Below are positions 14,131 to 16,150 of a DNA stretch of 16,150 nucleotides, one piece after another. The DNA is from Sporomusaceae bacterium (GTDB taxonomy: Bacteria > Bacillota_C > Negativicutes > Sporomusales_B > UBA7701): positions 1 to 16,150 of the forward strand of contig JALHDI010000062.1 in NCBI GenBank assembly GCA_022839045.1. Reading direction: 5' to 3'. Under the pieces are notes generated by a model. It was not told the DNA's origin, did not search any database, and saw only the letters and a list, made by a program, of their open reading frames with translations. A program made the translations under genes and the position numbers. Numbering within the stretch: the stretch's first letter is position 1; the number at the start of each line of letters is the position of its first letter.

Positions 14131-14158
14131 AGACCGGAGCTCCGGCTCCGGTCTTTTT
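14131..14158 (+). terminator. Rho-independent terminator after the zinc-ribbon gene
   Basis: AGACCGGAG (14131-14139) and CTCCGGTCT (14146-14154) form a perfect 9-bp stem, followed by a T run to 14158. The stem starts on the base after the TGA stop codon. It separates the HD/zinc-ribbon unit from dnaG. Confidence 0.9.
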
Positions 14159-14308
14159 GCTGCTTAGCAAAATATCTTGTCTTTGTCAAGGGGGAAAAGA
14201 GGATATTTCTCATTTGCCTTGAATAGTATTAATGCAAAAAAGATAAAGTGTCCGCGTCGGTCGAGTCCGCAACAACTATATTGTTCATGGGCGCTAAGGT
14301 GAGGTTAT

Positions 14309-16108
14309 ATGAAAGATGCTGTTTTCGACGATTTTATCGACAGGCTGCGTTCCCAGAGCGATATAGTCAGCGTCATCTCCGAATACGTACCGCTAAAAAA
14401 ACGGGGGAAGAACTACTGGGGTTGCTGCCCGTTCCATCATGAGAAAACGCCGTCCTTTTCCGTGACGCCCGACAAAGGTTTTTTTTATTGTTTCGGGTGC
14501 CAGGCGGGCGGCAACGTTTTCAACTTCCTCATGAAGCTGGAGAACCTGACCTTCATGGAAGCGGTCAAGAAGCTGGCGGCGAAGATGAACGTTCCCGTGC
14601 CGGAGAAGGAGAAGTCCGAGCACGAGCGGCAGGTGGAGCGGGAAATGGCCGGCCTGCTGAAGGCCAACGCCATGGCGGGCGATTTTTTCCACGCCTGTCT
14701 CACCAAGACGGGCTACGGCAAGGCAGCGAGGGAATATCTCAAGGCCCGGGGGGTCGACGACGAGACGGTCGCCGCTTTCCGGCTGGGGTTCGCCCCCAAG
14801 GCCTGGGATAAGCTGACGACCGCTCTGACCGGCCGCGGCTTCACCGCCGAAACGCTGGCGAAGGCCGGTCTGGCGGTGGCGAGGACGGGCGGCGACGGCG
14901 TCTACGACCGTTTCCGCGACCGGATCATGTTTCCGATCGCCGACGCGCGGGGCCGGGTGATCGGCTTCGGCGGCCGGGTGATGGACGGCAGCCAGCCCAA
15001 GTACCTCAACACGTCCGAGACGCCCGTATTCAACAAGCGCTACGTCCTGTACGGGTTCGATCTCGCCTACCAGGCCATTAAGCAGGCCGGCCAGGCGATC
15101 GTCGTCGAAGGGTACATGGACCTGATCGCGCTCCATGCCAGCGGCATCAAGAACGCCGTCGCCTCGCTCGGCACGTCGTTCACCCCCGAGCAGGCCAGGC
15201 AGCTGGCGCGCCATGCCGGCGAGATCTATTTCGCCTACGACAGCGACGCCGCGGGCCAGAACGCCACGCTGCGGGCTCTGGCGACCGTGCGGGCGCTGGG
15301 GCTTGCCGTACGGGTCATCGTTCTGCCGGACGGCAAGGACCCCGACGAGTTTATCAGAAAGCACGGCGCCGACGCTTTCCGCACCCTTATGGATCAGGCG
15401 CCCGCCCTGCTCGCTTACCAGGTCGCCCAGGCGTTGCAGGCGAACGACTATTCCGACGCCTCCGGAAAGATGGGCGTTCTCGCCCAGGCCATCCCGGCAT
15501 TGGCCGAAGCTCCCGATCTGGCCGAAGTCAACGAGCATATCCGGATGCTGTCCCAGACGCTCGGCATTCACGAAGAGGATATCCGGCGGGAGATACGCAA
15601 GACTCAGCAAAAGGATAAAGCTGCCAACCGCGGGCAGAATAGTAACGTGTTCAGCCTGTCGCAGAAGCTGGCGCCGAAGACGGTCGCGGCCGAGCGGCAG
15701 CTCATCCGCCTGATGCTGGAGGACAATTCCATCATCCCTTATGTCCAGGCGGAGCTGGACAGCGAAGATATTCAGGGCGGAGAGCGGAAAACGATAATCA
15801 ATTCGCTGTTTACTGCGTATAATATGGGAAAAAGTCCCGCCGCCGACAGCCTGGCCATCAGCCTGTCGGAGGCAGCAGCCGCGGAGTTGTCGAATATTAT
15901 GGTAATGGAGATACAGCTCAGCGACATTTCCCGCGTTGTCGACGATTGTATTAGGATCATCAGGGTTGCCCATCTGGAGCCCCTGATCATGGTTCACAGT
16001 CTGCGGGCCGAGGAATTTCTACGTTTGGGGGACGAAAGCAACTATCGGCAGGAATTAGCCGAAAGTCAGCGAATAAAAGATGAAATTAGCAAATTGCACC
16101 AGACATGA
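14309..16108 (+). CDS. dnaG: DNA primase
   Basis: The 599-residue product is full length. The N-terminal zinc domain holds CPFHHEKTPSFSVTP and FYCFGC, with ligands Cys40, His43, Cys61 and Cys64. The RNA polymerase core and TOPRIM region include RDRIMFPIADARGRVIGFGG, the acidic EGYMD motif (Glu267) and DSDAAG (Asp311, Asp313). The C-terminal third, which binds the replicative helicase, is less conserved, as usual. DnaG makes RNA primers for Okazaki fragments. AAGGTGAGG precedes ATG 14309. In this conserved cluster the next gene is normally rpoD. The 150 bases upstream, between the terminator and dnaG, hold no gene and no strong promoter; TTGAAT (14219-14224) with GATAAA (14242-14247) at 17 bases is a weak candidate. 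Confidence 0.98.
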   Translation: MKDAVFDDFIDRLRSQSDIVSVISEYVPLKKRGKNYWGCCPFHHEKTPSFSVTPDKGFFYCFGCQAGGNVFNFLMKLENLTFMEAVKKLAAKMNVPVPEKEKSEHERQVEREMAGLLKANAMAGDFFHACLTKTGYGKAAREYLKARGVDDETVAAFRLGFAPKAWDKLTTALTGRGFTAETLAKAGLAVARTGGDGVYDRFRDRIMFPIADARGRVIGFGGRVMDGSQPKYLNTSETPVFNKRYVLYGFDLAYQAIKQAGQAIVVEGYMDLIALHASGIKNAVASLGTSFTPEQARQLARHAGEIYFAYDSDAAGQNATLRALATVRALGLAVRVIVLPDGKDPDEFIRKHGADAFRTLMDQAPALLAYQVAQALQANDYSDASGKMGVLAQAIPALAEAPDLAEVNEHIRMLSQTLGIHEEDIRREIRKTQQKDKAANRGQNSNVFSLSQKLAPKTVAAERQLIRLMLEDNSIIPYVQAELDSEDIQGGERKTIINSLFTAYNMGKSPAADSLAISLSEAAAAELSNIMVMEIQLSDISRVVDDCIRIIRVAHLEPLIMVHSLRAEEFLRLGDESNYRQELAESQRIKDEISKLHQT

Positions 16109-16150
16109 CACACGCTTTACCTTATCCGGGGAATGCCAGGGGAGGAGGGG
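16109..16150 (+). other. Spacer after dnaG, probable ribosome binding region of the next gene
   Basis: The last 42 bases contain no terminator and end in GGGGAGGAGGGG (16139-16150), which looks like a ribosome binding site. By synteny the next gene would be rpoD, cotranscribed with dnaG, but none of its coding sequence is in the window. Confidence 0.4.

Noticed and set aside
14169..14208. Inverted repeat AAATATC/GATATTT upstream of dnaG
   Set aside because: Only 7 AT-rich base pairs with a loop of about 25 bases; likely chance.

Overview
The window is a GC-rich bacterial core-genome segment. Its gene order closely follows the conserved Firmicutes block around era and dnaG, known from Bacillus subtilis as yqfF-ybeY-dgkA-cdd-era-yqzL-recO-glyQ-glyS-yqfL-dnaG-sigA. 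A gene for a LptA/OstA-like periplasmic protein with a signal peptide sits in the middle. Together with the high GC, this suggests a diderm (outer-membrane-bearing) Firmicute, most likely a Negativicute of the Sporomusaceae type. That placement is inference from gene content, not a database match.

Left part (1-2772): the 3' end of a PgpH-type HD phosphodiesterase gene overlaps ybeY by 83 bases. It is followed by a decayed Cdd1-like helix-hairpin-helix gene, undecaprenol/diacylglycerol kinase, cytidine deaminase and era, all on the + strand and tightly packed. Middle part (2773-7623): a 117-bp hairpin repeat, a soluble MgtE-like PRC-barrel/CBS protein, a terminator and fresh promoter, a DUF502 membrane protein, a CNNM/CorC-type membrane protein that appears to start at a non-standard ATC, the tiny yqzL, recO, and a DUF4342 protein. 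Next (7624-10900): a strong sigma-A promoter and a glycine T-box riboswitch control glyQ-glyS, which end in a terminator.

Right part (10850-16150): a second copy of the 117-bp repeat in opposite orientation leads into the PEP synthase/PPDK regulatory protein gene and lepB. A bidirectional terminator separates these from the converging lptA-like gene on the - strand. Then come a YfbR-like HD phosphohydrolase, a small zinc-ribbon protein of unknown role, and dnaG. The window ends just before the next gene, which synteny predicts to be rpoD.

Most genes are housekeeping: rRNA maturation and ribosome assembly (ybeY, era), lipid-carrier recycling (dgkA), pyrimidine salvage (cdd), recombination (recO), tRNA charging (glyQS), secretion (lepB) and replication priming (dnaG). 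The less ordinary content lies between them. The main items are the paired structured repeat whose inner stem differs in a compensatory way between copies, the Cdd1 gene with two lesions, the ATC start, and a promoter apparently nested in the glyS terminator. I see no phage, insertion sequence, CRISPR array, defence system or RNA gene other than the T-box leader. I did not find a clear new multi-gene system.
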